DNA of 64,000 bases from Streptomyces justiciae (GCF_015163075.1 NZ_JADDXU010000004.1:124001-188000); one strand, 5' to 3'; positions 1-8,895 are shown, numbered from the stretch's first letter. Numbers and translations: made by a program. The notes: generated from the letters alone by a model not told the origin.

Positions 1-4
1 CGAT

Positions 5-180
5 GGCTTGCGCGGGCCCTGGGCCGCCTCGCGCGGTGCTTGGACCGCCTCACGTCGCCCGGGCCGCGCGTCGCGTCACGACGGCTTGCCCGGCCCCTGG
101 GCCGCCTCGCACCGCCCCGGCCGCGCGTCGCCTGAGGACGGTCCCGGTCAGTGCGTCGCCTGAAGCCGGTCCCGGTCCAG
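5..180. repeat. imperfect tandem repeats, no gene
   Basis: No credible gene lies at the left edge. The stretch is made of degenerate direct repeats: GGCTTGCGCGGGCCCTGGGC at 5 recurs near 83 with two changes, CCGCGCGTCGC occurs at about 64 and 121, and GTCGCCTGA followed by a GGTCCCGGTC-type block occurs twice between 125 and 175. It directly follows the hemerythrin stop codon. It looks like unequal duplication of non-coding sequence or decayed coding sequence. Confidence 0.45.
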
Positions 181-744
181 TCAGTCCTCCTTGCCTCGGC
201 CCGTCAGTGCGTCGCGCATCCGGTCCACCAGGCCCATGCCCGGTGCGAGCAGCTTGTTCGCCGGCGGCTCGCTCGGCGCGGACGGGTGCGGACGGGTCGG
301 CGCCACCTTCTTGGCCATGCGGATCTTCTCGCCCAGCTCGTCCAGCCGCTCCGGCGGACAGACCGCGCGGAGCTGGGGGAACAGGTTCTCCTCCTCGTCG
401 GCGATGTGCGCGCGCACCTCGGCCATCAGCTCGCCGACGATCCGGTCGAACTCCGGGTCCCCGGCCTCACAGGACTCCAGGTCCTTCATGAGCTGCTCGG
501 CCTTCGCGTGGTCCTCGATCTCCCGGTCGGCGAGGGTGTTCCCGTTCGCCAGGTGCTCCCGCACGGCGGGATACAGGTAGGCCTCCTCGGCGACCGAGTG
601 CCGGACCAGCTCGATGGTGGCCTGGTCGGCATGGACCTTGCGGTCCTTGTCGCCGGAGGGCAGCGCCTCGATGCGACCGAAGAACTCCTCGACCTCACGG
701 TGATCGGCGACCAGCTCGTCGATCACGTTTCCGCCGTGCCCCAT
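181..744 (-). CDS. hemerythrin HHE domain protein
   Basis: Predicted cytosolic hemerythrin-like protein of 187 residues, a fold that normally holds a di-iron centre binding O2 or NO or sensing redox state. Ligand-type segments are visible: DHREVEEFF (about residue 16), HSVAEEAYLYP (about 49), DHAKAEQLM (about 81) and HIADEEENLFPQL (about 113). A Pro/Lys-rich tail follows. The ATG at 744 is preferred to an in-frame GTG at 753 because GGAGG sits 8 nt upstream of it. It is the last gene of a minus-strand run, 120 bp after the alanyl-tRNA-synthetase-like gene. The specific role cannot be read from sequence. Confidence 0.88.
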   Translation of the reverse strand: MGHGGNVIDELVADHREVEEFFGRIEALPSGDKDRKVHADQATIELVRHSVAEEAYLYPAVREHLANGNTLADREIEDHAKAEQLMKDLESCEAGDPEFDRIVGELMAEVRAHIADEEENLFPQLRAVCPPERLDELGEKIRMAKKVAPTRPHPSAPSEPPANKLLAPGMGLVDRMRDALTGRGKED

Positions 745-864
745 GCTCTCCACCTCCGACCGGATCAGGCGACTCCGGGAGGGAAGCCGCCGCGGGCCCC
801 GAGTGCCCCGGCCGCCCGAGGGGTAACGCGGCCGGGCGGCCCGGTCACGATCAGGCCCGGCCGC

Positions 865-2043
865 TCATCGCCGCAGGCTCCGCAGGCCGACGACGAGATC
901 GCGGGGCAGACCGTGGGTGTCGTGGAGGTAGCGGTAGTCCTCCTCGGTCAACCGTCCTTGGTACTGCGGGCGGGAGAGGACGCGGTGGCCCCGGTCGAGG
1001 AGCCTGCCGAAGCGGCCCTCTTCCTCCAGGAGGACGCCGAGGACCGGGTCGGTGCCGCCGGGCAGCCGGAAGTGGTCCAGGGTGTGCTCGACCAGTTCGC
1101 GCGGCAGGTCGGACAGGGTGCGGCCGCGGTCCTGCTGCCACAGGGTGGTGAGGAGGCGGCGGACCAGGCGGCGCAGGACGTAGCCGCGCCCGCTGGTGGA
1201 GGGCCGTACGCCGTCACCGATGACCACGACACCCGAGCGCAGATGGTCACAGACCAGGCGGAACGACGGCTCGTCCAGGTCCCACAGACGCGGGAGCAGC
1301 CGCCTCCAGGGTTCGAACAGATCGGTGTCGTAGACCGAGTCGCGGCCTTGGAGGACGGTCAGCAGGCGCTCCAGACCCATGCCCGTGTCGATGTTCTGCT
1401 GCGACAGCGGGGAGAGGCTGCCGTCCTCGTGGCGGCGGTAGCGCATGCCGACGTGGTTCCAGACCTCCACCCAGCGCGGATCGGTGGTCGGGGTGCCCTC
1501 GGGCGGGGTGTCGTCGCCGCCCGTCCAGACGAAGATCTCCGAGTCGGGGCCGCACGGGCCGACGGGACCGTTGGACCACCAGTTGTCCTCCACCGTCGAC
1601 TCCACCGGTACCCCCAACTCCTCCCAGGTGCACAGCGATTCGGTGTCCGGTCCGACCTGGTCGTCGCCACCGAAGACGGTGACGTACAGATGGCGCTGCG
1701 GGATGCCGAAGCCGTCGCGGAGCAGTTCGTGGCCCCAGCGCAGGCTCCGCGAGTGGTCGTAGTCGCCGAGCGACCACGAGCCGAGCATCTCGAACACCGT
1801 CAGATGGGTGGGGTCGCCGACCTCCTCCAGGTCGGTGGTGCGCAGACAGCGCTGCACGTTCACCAGCCGCCGTCCCTGGGGATGCGGGCGGCCCTCCAGA
1901 TACGGGGTGAGCGGATGCATGCCGGACGTGGTGAACAGCACCGGGTCCGAGGGCGGCGGGAGCAGGGTGCCGCCGGTGATCAGGTGGTGGCCGCGCTCGA
2001 CGTAGAAGTCGGTGAAGGTGCGCAGGGTGCGGTCGGTGTCCAT
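865..2043 (-). CDS. alanyl-tRNA-synthetase-like protein, aminoacylation half only
   Basis: Class II synthetase fold of the AlaRS type, 392 residues against about 880 in housekeeping AlaRS. Seen: N-terminal catalytic core with RCLRTTDLEEVG and FEMLGSWSLGDY (motif 2 region, about 65-96), NIDTGMGLERLL (motif 3 region, about 222-233), then the tRNA-binding segment with DHLRSGVVVIGDGVRPSTSG and GRGYVLRRLVRR. It stops just after HDTHGLPRDL, the counterpart of YDTYGFPxDLT in full-length enzymes. The editing and C-Ala domains are absent. The ATG at 2043 is chosen for the GAAGGAAG 7 nt upstream; an N-terminal extension to 2232 lacks family similarity. It may charge tRNA-Ala or a minihelix without proofreading, or activate alanine for another acceptor. 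It lies after a two-component pair (185-bp gap). Confidence 0.85.
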   Translation of the reverse strand: MDTDRTLRTFTDFYVERGHHLITGGTLLPPPSDPVLFTTSGMHPLTPYLEGRPHPQGRRLVNVQRCLRTTDLEEVGDPTHLTVFEMLGSWSLGDYDHSRSLRWGHELLRDGFGIPQRHLYVTVFGGDDQVGPDTESLCTWEELGVPVESTVEDNWWSNGPVGPCGPDSEIFVWTGGDDTPPEGTPTTDPRWVEVWNHVGMRYRRHEDGSLSPLSQQNIDTGMGLERLLTVLQGRDSVYDTDLFEPWRRLLPRLWDLDEPSFRLVCDHLRSGVVVIGDGVRPSTSGRGYVLRRLVRRLLTTLWQQDRGRTLSDLPRELVEHTLDHFRLPGGTDPVLGVLLEEEGRFGRLLDRGHRVLSRPQYQGRLTEEDYRYLHDTHGLPRDLVVGLRSLRR

Positions 2044-2113
2044 GACGGTCTTCCTTCGGGGCCAGGGCACCGGAAAGGACCGTGAGAACAGCGAGGGGTG
2101 TACGCGCACTGCA

Positions 2114-2138
2114 CCGGCGGTCCGTTTCCGGCCGCCGG
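2114..2138 (-). promoter_or_regulatory. leader hairpin before AlaRS-like gene
   Basis: A 7-bp perfect stem (CCGGCGG/CCGCCGG) with an 11-nt loop lies 71 bp upstream of the AlaRS-like start. I see no T-box-like element in the leader. It may be a terminator or attenuator for readthrough from the response-regulator gene. Confidence 0.3.
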
Positions 2139-2228
2139 GGGAGAGGTGACGTGAGGTCAGGCGGTGGCAGCCGGGGAGCTGGTCGCTCGCGCGGCTGCGC
2201 CGTGGGTGTGCTGGGTGACCTCCATGGC

Positions 2229-2939
2229 TCAACGGTAGCGATCAGTGCCCGGAACGTCTTCTGGATTTCCGGGGGTGATCAGCCCCGACTCGTAGGCGAG
2301 GACGACCGCCTGGACACGGTCGCGCAGCTCCAGCTTCGACAGGATGCGGCCGATGTGCGTCTTCACCGTGGTGGGGCTGAGGAAGAGGCGTTCCGCGAGC
2401 TCGGCGTTGCTCAGTCCCGTCGCGAGCAGCCGGAGCACCTCCACTTCGCGCGGGGTCAGCGCGGAGAGGTCGCGGTGCGGGGAGGCGGTCGGGCGGGGCT
2501 CCTCGCGCTGGGCGAAGCGCTCGATCAGCCGGCGGGTGATCGCCGGGGCGAGCAGCGCGTCGCCGGACTGCACGAGGCGCACGGCGGCGACCAGGTGCTC
2601 GGGGGTGACGTCCTTGAGCAGGAAGCCGGAGGCGCCCGCGGTGAGCGCCGCGTACACATAGTGGTCGAGGTCGTACGTGGTCAGGATGATGACGCGGGTG
2701 CCCTCGGCCGAGTCGTCGGCGAGGATGCGCCGGGTGGCCTCGATGCCGTCCATGCCGGGCATCCGGATGTCCATCAGCACGACGTCGGGGCGGGTGCGCC
2801 GGACCGCGGCGACCGCCTCGGCACCGTCGGCGGCCTCCGCCGTCACCTCGATGCCGTCCGCGGCGAGGATCATCCCGAAGCCGGTGCGTACGAGGGCCTG
2901 GTCGTCGGCGATGACGGCGCGCAGCGCGGGCCCGCTCAT
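2229..2939 (-). CDS. NarL/LuxR-family response regulator
   Basis: Cytosolic DNA-binding response regulator, 236 residues. The N-terminal receiver domain shows the acidic pair in VIADDQ, the phospho-acceptor Asp in VLMDIRMPGMDG (about residue 54), the T in ILTTYD and the Lys in FLLKDV. The C-terminal LuxR-type HTH shows LTPREVEVLRLLATGLSN and VKTHIGRILSKL (about 165-210). The start at 2939 overlaps the kinase stop in an ATGA junction; an in-frame ATG lies 12 nt further upstream. It is the partner of the HPK7-type kinase that precedes it. The divergent ABC exporter at 4469 is the obvious target candidate, an inference from layout. Confidence 0.93.
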   Translation of the reverse strand: MSGPALRAVIADDQALVRTGFGMILAADGIEVTAEAADGAEAVAAVRRTRPDVVLMDIRMPGMDGIEATRRILADDSAEGTRVIILTTYDLDHYVYAALTAGASGFLLKDVTPEHLVAAVRLVQSGDALLAPAITRRLIERFAQREEPRPTASPHRDLSALTPREVEVLRLLATGLSNAELAERLFLSPTTVKTHIGRILSKLELRDRVQAVVLAYESGLITPGNPEDVPGTDRYR

Positions 2940-4246
2940 ACGGTCCGCCACGGCACGAGGGCTCTGACGCGGTAGCCGCCGGCGAGCGTCGGACCGGCGG
3001 TCAACTCACCGCCGTAGACGGCGAGTCGCTCGCGCAGCCCGATCAGGCCGCGCCCGTTGCCGTCCGCCGGCGCGGCGTCGCGGACGGCGCCGGTGTCGAC
3101 CACCTCGATCTCCAGCCGGTCGTCGCGGTAGCCGATCGTGACGGACGCCTCGGCGCCCGGCGCGTGCTTGATCGTGTTGGTCAGCGCCTCCTGCACCACG
3201 CGGTACGCCGTCAAGTCGACGCCGGGCGGCAGCGGTTCGGGCGGCAGCGACACCGCGACGCCGACCGGCGTACCGGCGGCCCGCACCCGGACGATCAGCG
3301 CGTCCAGCTGCGCGAGCCCCGGCTGCGGCTCCAGCGCCTCGGGCTGCTCCGGGTCCGGAGCCGCCAACAGCCCCATGACATGCCGTAGTTCGGCCATCGC
3401 CGCCCTGCCGCCCGCCTCCACCGCCAGCAACGCCTCCTTCGACCGCTCCGGTGCCGCGTCCATCACCTTGCGGGCCGCCCCCGCCTGGATGACCATCACG
3501 CTCACATTGTGGGTCACGACGTCGTGCAACTCGGCGGCTATCCGGGCCCGTTCCTCCTCGACCGCCCGGCGCATCGCCTCCTCCTGCTCGCGCTCCAGGC
3601 GGGCGAACCGCTCCCGGCCCGCCGCCACCTGCCGTTGCCACACCCGGGCGAGCCCCGCCAGCACCCCGGCGATCAGCAGGACCACCGCGGGACTCGACCA
3701 CCCCGGCAGGACCGGTTCGGTGTTCCGGAACGCCAGCCCGGAGAGCACGGCCGCGACGAACAGCCCGGCCAGCGCCCCCACCCGGTGCCTGCTGTACATG
3801 GCGGCGCTGTACGCGCCGACGACACAGGTCAGCACGTTGATCCAGGAGGCGTCGTCCCCGATGGCCAGGGCCGCGCCCATCACCACGGCGAACACCACGA
3901 ACGGATACCGCCGCCGGACCGCCAGCGGCAGCGCGGACAGCACGACCAGGGCGAAGGGCGGGGCGGCGGGCTCCTCCACCACCATCCACCGGCCCGGTTC
4001 CGGCGGCCGGGGCGGGATCGGCGCGCCGGGGTCGACCGGCGCCACGTTCATCGGCCCGTCGCCCGGGTAGCGTGCCGCGACGAACAGCGCGACGGCGGTC
4101 AGCAGCACGGCCAGCACCGCGTCCGCCCACACGGCACGCCGCGACAACGGCTCACGCCTGGGCTCCGGCCGCAGCGTGTCCCGCAGCTGCCGCCGCCACC
4201 CGCGCCGGTCGTCCGTACGCCGTGGGCGCAGGTCCTCCGTCTCCAT
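2936..4246 (-). CDS. HPK7-type sensor histidine kinase
   Basis: Membrane sensor kinase of the LiaS/DesK (HPK7) type, 436 residues. Several hydrophobic segments cover about residues 30-210 with little extracellular sequence, then a short coiled coil (REQEEAMRRAVEEERA), the HisKA_3 box RIAAELHDVVTHNVSV with the phospho-accepting His, and a HATPase domain with EALTNTIKHAPG (N box) and GNGRGLIGLRERL (G box). The ATG at 4246 is chosen; a GTG two codons upstream is also possible. It is co-translated with the regulator at 2229 and divergent from the ABC exporter. Such pairs often sense cell-envelope stress; the ligand here is unknown. Confidence 0.92.
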   Translation of the reverse strand: METEDLRPRRTDDRRGWRRQLRDTLRPEPRREPLSRRAVWADAVLAVLLTAVALFVAARYPGDGPMNVAPVDPGAPIPPRPPEPGRWMVVEEPAAPPFALVVLSALPLAVRRRYPFVVFAVVMGAALAIGDDASWINVLTCVVGAYSAAMYSRHRVGALAGLFVAAVLSGLAFRNTEPVLPGWSSPAVVLLIAGVLAGLARVWQRQVAAGRERFARLEREQEEAMRRAVEEERARIAAELHDVVTHNVSVMVIQAGAARKVMDAAPERSKEALLAVEAGGRAAMAELRHVMGLLAAPDPEQPEALEPQPGLAQLDALIVRVRAAGTPVGVAVSLPPEPLPPGVDLTAYRVVQEALTNTIKHAPGAEASVTIGYRDDRLEIEVVDTGAVRDAAPADGNGRGLIGLRERLAVYGGELTAGPTLAGGYRVRALVPWRTV

Positions 4247-4468
4247 CCGCACATTGTGCGGCCCGCCCCCGCGCACCCGCGTCCGTCTCGGAGGCCGGCG
4301 AACCGTCCCCGAGGCGTACTCCGCAGGGATGACCCCGGGCCCGGATCGTCCGCGCGAAGGGCCGCAAGTCGGTGCCCCGGCCGACGCGCCGCGCCGGCGC
4401 CCGCCCCTACCTTCGCTGGGCCGGTGCACAGCAAGAGCCCACTCCACTCACAAGGACGGACGACTCCC

Positions 4469-5161
4469 ATGACTCAAGTGATCGAACTGTCGGGCGTGGC
4501 CAAGCGCTACGACAGTTCCGGCGCACCCGCGCTCGGACCGATCGACCTCGGTGTCGCCCAGGGCGAGGCCCTCGCCGTCACCGGCCCCTCCGGCAGCGGC
4601 AAGTCCACGCTGCTGAACCTCGTCGCGGGCCTGGACAAGCCGACCGGCGGTACGGTGACCGTCGCCGGTGAGCGCGTCGACAGCCTGAGCGAGCACGCGT
4701 CGGCACGGTTCCGCCGCGAACGGATCGGCATGGTCTTCCAGTTCTTCAACCTGCTCGACGACCTCACCGTCGCCGACAACATCCAGCTGCCCGCCCAACT
4801 GACCGGCACCGCACGCCGCAAGGCCGCCGCCCGGGCCGGCGAGCTCATGGAGCTGCTGGGCATCCAGAAGCACGCCCGCGCCTACCCGGGCCGGTTGTCC
4901 GGCGGTGAGCGGCAACGGGTCGCGGTGGCAAGGGCGTTGGTGAACCGGCCCGCCCTCCTCCTCGCCGACGAACCGACCGGCGCCCTCGACAGCGCCTCGG
5001 GCCACGACGTACGGGAACTGCTGGTGGACCTGCACCGGGGCGGCCAGACCATCGTGCTGGTCACCCACGACCCGGCCCTCGCCGAGGCGGTCGCGAGCCG
5101 CACGATCCACCTGGTCGACGGCCACCTCGCCCTCGACACCCAGGCGGAGGCGGTCCGATGA
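4469..5161 (+). CDS. MacB/LolD-type ABC transporter ATP-binding protein
   Basis: ATPase subunit (230 residues) of an FtsX/MacB-type exporter. Seen: Walker A GPSGSGKSTLLN (about 38-49), Q-loop FQFFNLLDDLTVADN, signature LSGGERQRVAVARAL (about 142), Walker B LLLADEPTGALDS (about 161) and the switch His in LVTHDPALAEA. The ATG has an AAGGACGGA ribosome site 8 nt upstream. The 3' end overlaps a 31-codon ORF (ATGA at 5158), which in turn overlaps the permease. The divergent HPK7 pair probably regulates it. The substrate cannot be inferred. Confidence 0.95.
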   Translation: MTQVIELSGVAKRYDSSGAPALGPIDLGVAQGEALAVTGPSGSGKSTLLNLVAGLDKPTGGTVTVAGERVDSLSEHASARFRRERIGMVFQFFNLLDDLTVADNIQLPAQLTGTARRKAAARAGELMELLGIQKHARAYPGRLSGGERQRVAVARALVNRPALLLADEPTGALDSASGHDVRELLVDLHRGGQTIVLVTHDPALAEAVASRTIHLVDGHLALDTQAEAVR

Positions 5162-5253
5162 GCGCGCCGATCCTCGCCCCCGGCACCCTGCCAGAGGCGC
5201 CGATGTGCGCCCTGCGCCTCGCCTCCGACACCCGGACGGAGGCCGTGCGATGA
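5158..5253 (+). CDS. 31-codon linker ORF between ABC ATPase and permease
   Basis: A tiny ORF joined by ATGA overlaps to the ATPase stop (5158-5161) and to the permease start (5250-5253). Its last twelve residues, RLASDTRTEAVR, nearly repeat the last twelve of the ATPase, HLALDTQAEAVR, and the DNA after both is GATGAGCGCG. It therefore looks like a partial duplication of the ATPase/permease junction that kept translational coupling. It is unlikely to encode a functional peptide. No homologue is recognised. Confidence 0.35.
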   Translation: MSAPILAPGTLPEAPMCALRLASDTRTEAVR

Positions 5254-7586
5254 GCGCGCTCAGCCGTGTCGTGCGGTCCGGGGTGGGGCGGCGTCGGGTG
5301 CAGACCGTCGTCATCGCCCTCGCCACCATGATGGCCGTGGCCTCGGCCGTCGTCGCCGGATCGCTGATGGTCGCCTCCAACGCGCCCTTCGACCACGCCT
5401 TCGCCGCGCAGAACGGGGCGCACCTCGTCGCGCAGTTCGACCCGGCCAAGGCGAGCACGGCCCAACTCAAGGCCACCGGACGGCTCGACGGGGTCACCGG
5501 CAGCGCGGGACCGTACCCCGTGACGACGATCCGGCCGGTGGACGAGGGCGGCGGCCACCTGCCGCCGGTGACCCTGGTGGGACGGTCCGAACCGAACACC
5601 GACGTCGACCGGCTGAACCTGAAGTCGGGGCGATGGCCCACGAAGGCCGGCGAAGTCGTGCTCTCCAGCGAGTTCGAGGGCCCCGCTCTCCGCCTCGGCG
5701 CCACGCTCAACACCTCGGACGCCGCGGACAGCACGGCCCTCACGGTCGTGGGCTTCGCTCACTCGGTCGGCGAGACCGCCGACGCCTGGACGACCCCCGC
5801 ACAGGTCACCGCGCTCGCCTCCGACACCACCCGCGTCACCAGCCAGATGCTCTACCGCTTCGACTCGGCGGACACCAAGGGACAGATCGCCGCCGACCGC
5901 CTCAAGCTCACCGCCGCCCTGCCCTCCGGCGCGCTGATGGGCACCGAGTCCTGGCTGGACACCAAGCGGGCCGCCGACCAGAGCGCGGCGCCGACCATCC
6001 CCTTCCTCATGGCGTTCGGCGTCCTCGGCATCGTCATGTCGGTCATCATCGTCGGCAGCGTCATCAGCGGCGCCGTCGGCACCAGCCTGCGCAGGATCGG
6101 CATCCTCAAGGCCCTTGGCTTCACCCCGCGTGAGGTCGTCCGCGCGTACGTCGCCCAGGCGCTGGTCCCCGCCGGAGCCGGGATCGCGCTGGGCGTCGTA
6201 CTGGGAAATCTGATGGCCATGCCGCTCCTGGAGGACACCGAGACGGTCTACGGCACCGCGTCGCTGTCGGTGGCCTGGTGGGTGGACGTCCTGGTGGCCG
6301 GGGCCGCGCTGTTCGTCGTCGCGGTCGCCGCGCTGGTGCCCGCGCTGCGGGCCGGGCGGCTGTCGACCGTGGAGGCCATCGCGGTCGGCCGGGCGCCGCG
6401 CACCGGGCGCGGGCAGTGGGCCCATCGGGCGGCGGGACGGCTGCCGTTGCCGCGCGCGGTGACGTACGGCCTCGCCGGTCCGTTCGCGCATCCGGTGCGT
6501 ACCCTCGCGATGCTGCTGGCGGTCGCCTTCGGCACGGTCGCGGCGACCTTCGCGCTCGGGCTGACCGCGTCCCTCAACGCGGTCGGGTCGGCCCAGGACC
6601 CGGAGGACCGCGCCCCGGTCACGGTCTTCACCGGCCAGGCCCGCTCCGGACCAGGCGGGGGCGAGACCGCCACGGCCGATCCCACGCAGGTGGCCGCGGC
6701 CATCGCGCAGCAGTCCGGCACCGACACCTACTACGGCAGGACCCAGACGGACGGCACCGCGGTCGGCGTCTCGGGAGCCGTGCAGGCCGTGCTCTACGAC
6801 GGTGATCTGCGCTCCGCCGCCTACGAGATGATCTCCGGGCACTGGATCACCGGACCCGGTCAGGTCGTGGTCTCCACCCACTTCCTGAACACCACCGAGA
6901 CCGAGGTCGGCGACACGCTGCGGGTGACGGTCGGCAAACGGACGCGGACCCTGACGATCGTCGGCGAGGCCTTCGACACCTCCGACGACGGGCTCCGCTT
7001 CCACGCGAGCCTCGCCGACTTCCCCGAGGTCGAGCCGCAGATGTTCCTCGTGGAGCTCAAGTCGGGCGTCCAGGCCACCCAGTACGCCACGAAGCTCGAC
7101 GTGACGGTGAACGCCCTCGGCGGTGAGGCCATGGCCAACTCCGCGTCGCGGCAGGACAACCTGATCCTCGTCCTCGACGCGATGGCGGCGCTGCTCACCC
7201 TGATGCTGGTCTCCGTCGCCGGCCTCGGCGTGCTCAACTCCGTCGTCCTCGACACCCGGGAGCGCGTCCACGACCTGGGCGTGTGCAAGGCGCTCGGCAT
7301 GTCGCCGCGGCAGACGGTGAGCCTCGTGCTCGCCTCGGTGGCCGGGATCGGTGTGGTCGGCGGGCTGATCGGGGTGCCCGTCGGGTTCGCCCTGCACGGC
7401 TATGTCCTGCCGAAGATGGCGGAGACCGCCGACACCGGACTGCCGAAGGTCGTCCTCGACGTGTACGACACCCCGGAACTGCTCCTGCTCGGCTGCGCCG
7501 GCATCCTCATCGCCGCGCTCGGCGCGCTGCTCCCGGCGAGCTGGGCGGCGAAGGCCCGCACCGCGACGGCACTGCGCACGGAGTAG
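5250..7586 (+). CDS. FtsX-family ABC transporter permease
   Basis: Membrane permease (778 residues) with two FtsX cores, as in actinobacterial MacB-like exporters. An N-terminal membrane helix (VVIALATMMAVASAVVAGSL) is followed by a periplasmic-type domain (about 45-250), a first FtsX bundle (about 250-400, with KALGFTPREVVRAYV), a second extracytoplasmic domain (about 450-640), and a second bundle (about 645-775) with the coupling segment RERVHDLGVCKALGMSPRQT. The ATG at 5250 has GGACGGAGG upstream. It works with the ATPase at 4469. Expected to move a hydrophobic or envelope-active compound; the identity is unknown. Confidence 0.93.
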   Translation: MSALSRVVRSGVGRRRVQTVVIALATMMAVASAVVAGSLMVASNAPFDHAFAAQNGAHLVAQFDPAKASTAQLKATGRLDGVTGSAGPYPVTTIRPVDEGGGHLPPVTLVGRSEPNTDVDRLNLKSGRWPTKAGEVVLSSEFEGPALRLGATLNTSDAADSTALTVVGFAHSVGETADAWTTPAQVTALASDTTRVTSQMLYRFDSADTKGQIAADRLKLTAALPSGALMGTESWLDTKRAADQSAAPTIPFLMAFGVLGIVMSVIIVGSVISGAVGTSLRRIGILKALGFTPREVVRAYVAQALVPAGAGIALGVVLGNLMAMPLLEDTETVYGTASLSVAWWVDVLVAGAALFVVAVAALVPALRAGRLSTVEAIAVGRAPRTGRGQWAHRAAGRLPLPRAVTYGLAGPFAHPVRTLAMLLAVAFGTVAATFALGLTASLNAVGSAQDPEDRAPVTVFTGQARSGPGGGETATADPTQVAAAIAQQSGTDTYYGRTQTDGTAVGVSGAVQAVLYDGDLRSAAYEMISGHWITGPGQVVVSTHFLNTTETEVGDTLRVTVGKRTRTLTIVGEAFDTSDDGLRFHASLADFPEVEPQMFLVELKSGVQATQYATKLDVTVNALGGEAMANSASRQDNLILVLDAMAALLTLMLVSVAGLGVLNSVVLDTRERVHDLGVCKALGMSPRQTVSLVLASVAGIGVVGGLIGVPVGFALHGYVLPKMAETADTGLPKVVLDVYDTPELLLLGCAGILIAALGALLPASWAAKARTATALRTE

Positions 7587-7688
7587 CCGAACAGACGCCT
7601 CATCAGCACATTTTCATTACGGCACCTCCACAAGGACGGTTCGACAGGTGATGATTGATCACGCAACAGAACCATCCCTGGGGGGACC

Positions 7689-8384
7689 ATGAGTTACGAC
7701 AGCACGCCGCCGCCCATGCCTGGCTACACGCCGCCGCCCGGGCCCGGCTACTACCCGCCGCAGCCGCCTCAGGCGCCGAAGAAGACCACCACGGTCCTCA
7801 TCGCCGCCGGCGCGGCGGTGGTCGCCGCCGTCCTCGCCGCCGTCGTCACCGCGAGCGTGACCGGCGACGGCGAGGCCGAGGCGGCGCCGACCGTCACCGT
7901 CACCAAGACGGCACCGGCCGAGGGCGGCGACACCGCCGCCGACGACTCCGCCACCGACGCGGCGGACTCCGACGCACCGGCCGAGGACTCCGGCGACGAC
8001 TCCTACGGGTTCGACGACACCATCGCCTACGACAACGACGTCGAGATCAGCCTCACCAAGATCACTCGGGCGGTCTCCAGCGAGTACGCGTCCCCGGAGA
8101 AGACCCCGTACGCCAAGTTCAGCATCAAGATCGTCAACAAGTCGGACAAGAAGATCGACGCCTCGATGATGACGGTGAACTGCGCCTACGGCGACGAGGG
8201 CAAGGAAGGGGAGTCCATCTACGACGACGGGCTCGACGGTCTGCCCGACACCAGCATCCTGGCCGGCCGCTCCCTCTCCGTGCCGTGGGGCTGCGAACTG
8301 CCCAAGGGCGAGTCCTTCCTCCAGATCGAGGTGGCGCCCGACTACGAGTCGGAGACGGCGATCTTCACCGGCAAGGTGAAGTAG
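7689..8384 (+). CDS. membrane-anchored DUF4352-like protein
   Basis: Membrane-anchored exported protein, 231 residues. The cytoplasmic N-terminus is Pro/Gly/Tyr-rich (PPPMPGYTPPPGPGYYPPQP), followed by a single transmembrane helix (VLIAAGAAVVAAVLAAVVTA, about 37-56), an acidic Asp/Ala-rich linker, and a C-terminal beta-sandwich-like domain (about 110-231) resembling the DUF4352/telokin-like lipoprotein fold. Two Cys (NCAYGD, GCELPK) could form a disulfide outside the cell. A GGGGGGA ribosome site precedes the ATG. Function unknown; it stands alone 100 bp after the ABC exporter. Confidence 0.75.
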   Translation: MSYDSTPPPMPGYTPPPGPGYYPPQPPQAPKKTTTVLIAAGAAVVAAVLAAVVTASVTGDGEAEAAPTVTVTKTAPAEGGDTAADDSATDAADSDAPAEDSGDDSYGFDDTIAYDNDVEISLTKITRAVSSEYASPEKTPYAKFSIKIVNKSDKKIDASMMTVNCAYGDEGKEGESIYDDGLDGLPDTSILAGRSLSVPWGCELPKGESFLQIEVAPDYESETAIFTGKVK

Positions 8385-8442
8385 CCCGCGCGGCAGCCGT
8401 CGCGTTTGCGCCGGGTGCCCGGCCGACGGCAGGGTGCGGGGT

Positions 8443-8895
8443 GTGCCTACCTTGCTGATCGTGCATCACACCCCCTCGCCCAACTGCCAGGCGCTGCTGG
8501 AAGCCGTCGTCTCCGGGGCCACGGACCCGGAGATCGAGAACGTCCAGGTCGTGCGGCGGGCCGCGCTCGCGGCCACCGCCTCGGACGTGCTCGCCGCCGA
8601 CGGCTTCCTGCTGGGCACACCGGCGAACCTCGGCTACATGTCCGGGGCCCTCAAGCACTTCTTCGACCAGGTCTACTACCCGTGCCTGGACGAGACACGG
8701 GGGCGGCCGTTCGGCTACTACGTCCACGGCGGCAGTGACGTGACTGGCGCGGTACGCGGCATCGAATCCATCACCACGGGCCTCGGCTGGCGCCGGGCGG
8801 CGGACGCCGTGACGGTGACCGGAACGCCGGAGAAGCCCGACGTGCAGGCCTGCTGGGAGCTGGGCGCGACACTCGCGGCCGGACTGATGGAGTGA
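8443..8895 (+). CDS. flavodoxin-like NAD(P)H:FMN reductase family protein
   Basis: Small cytosolic flavodoxin-fold protein (150 residues from GTG 8443; a GTG at 8434 is also in frame). The start TLLIVHHTPSPNCQALLEAV matches the phosphate-binding loop of flavodoxins, LLGTPANLGYMSGALKHFFDQV is the second FMN-contacting segment typical of NADPH-dependent FMN reductases, and GYYVHGGSD fits the third. Expected to bind FMN and pass electrons or reduce a quinone or other acceptor. AGGG 8 nt upstream favours 8443. It is monocistronic, between unrelated genes. Confidence 0.82.
   Translation: MPTLLIVHHTPSPNCQALLEAVVSGATDPEIENVQVVRRAALAATASDVLAADGFLLGTPANLGYMSGALKHFFDQVYYPCLDETRGRPFGYYVHGGSDVTGAVRGIESITTGLGWRRAADAVTVTGTPEKPDVQACWELGATLAAGLME

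Noticed and set aside
2044..2228. Possible T-box leader of the AlaRS-like gene
   Set aside because: No antiterminator-like conserved sequence or specifier loop could be found; just one simple hairpin.
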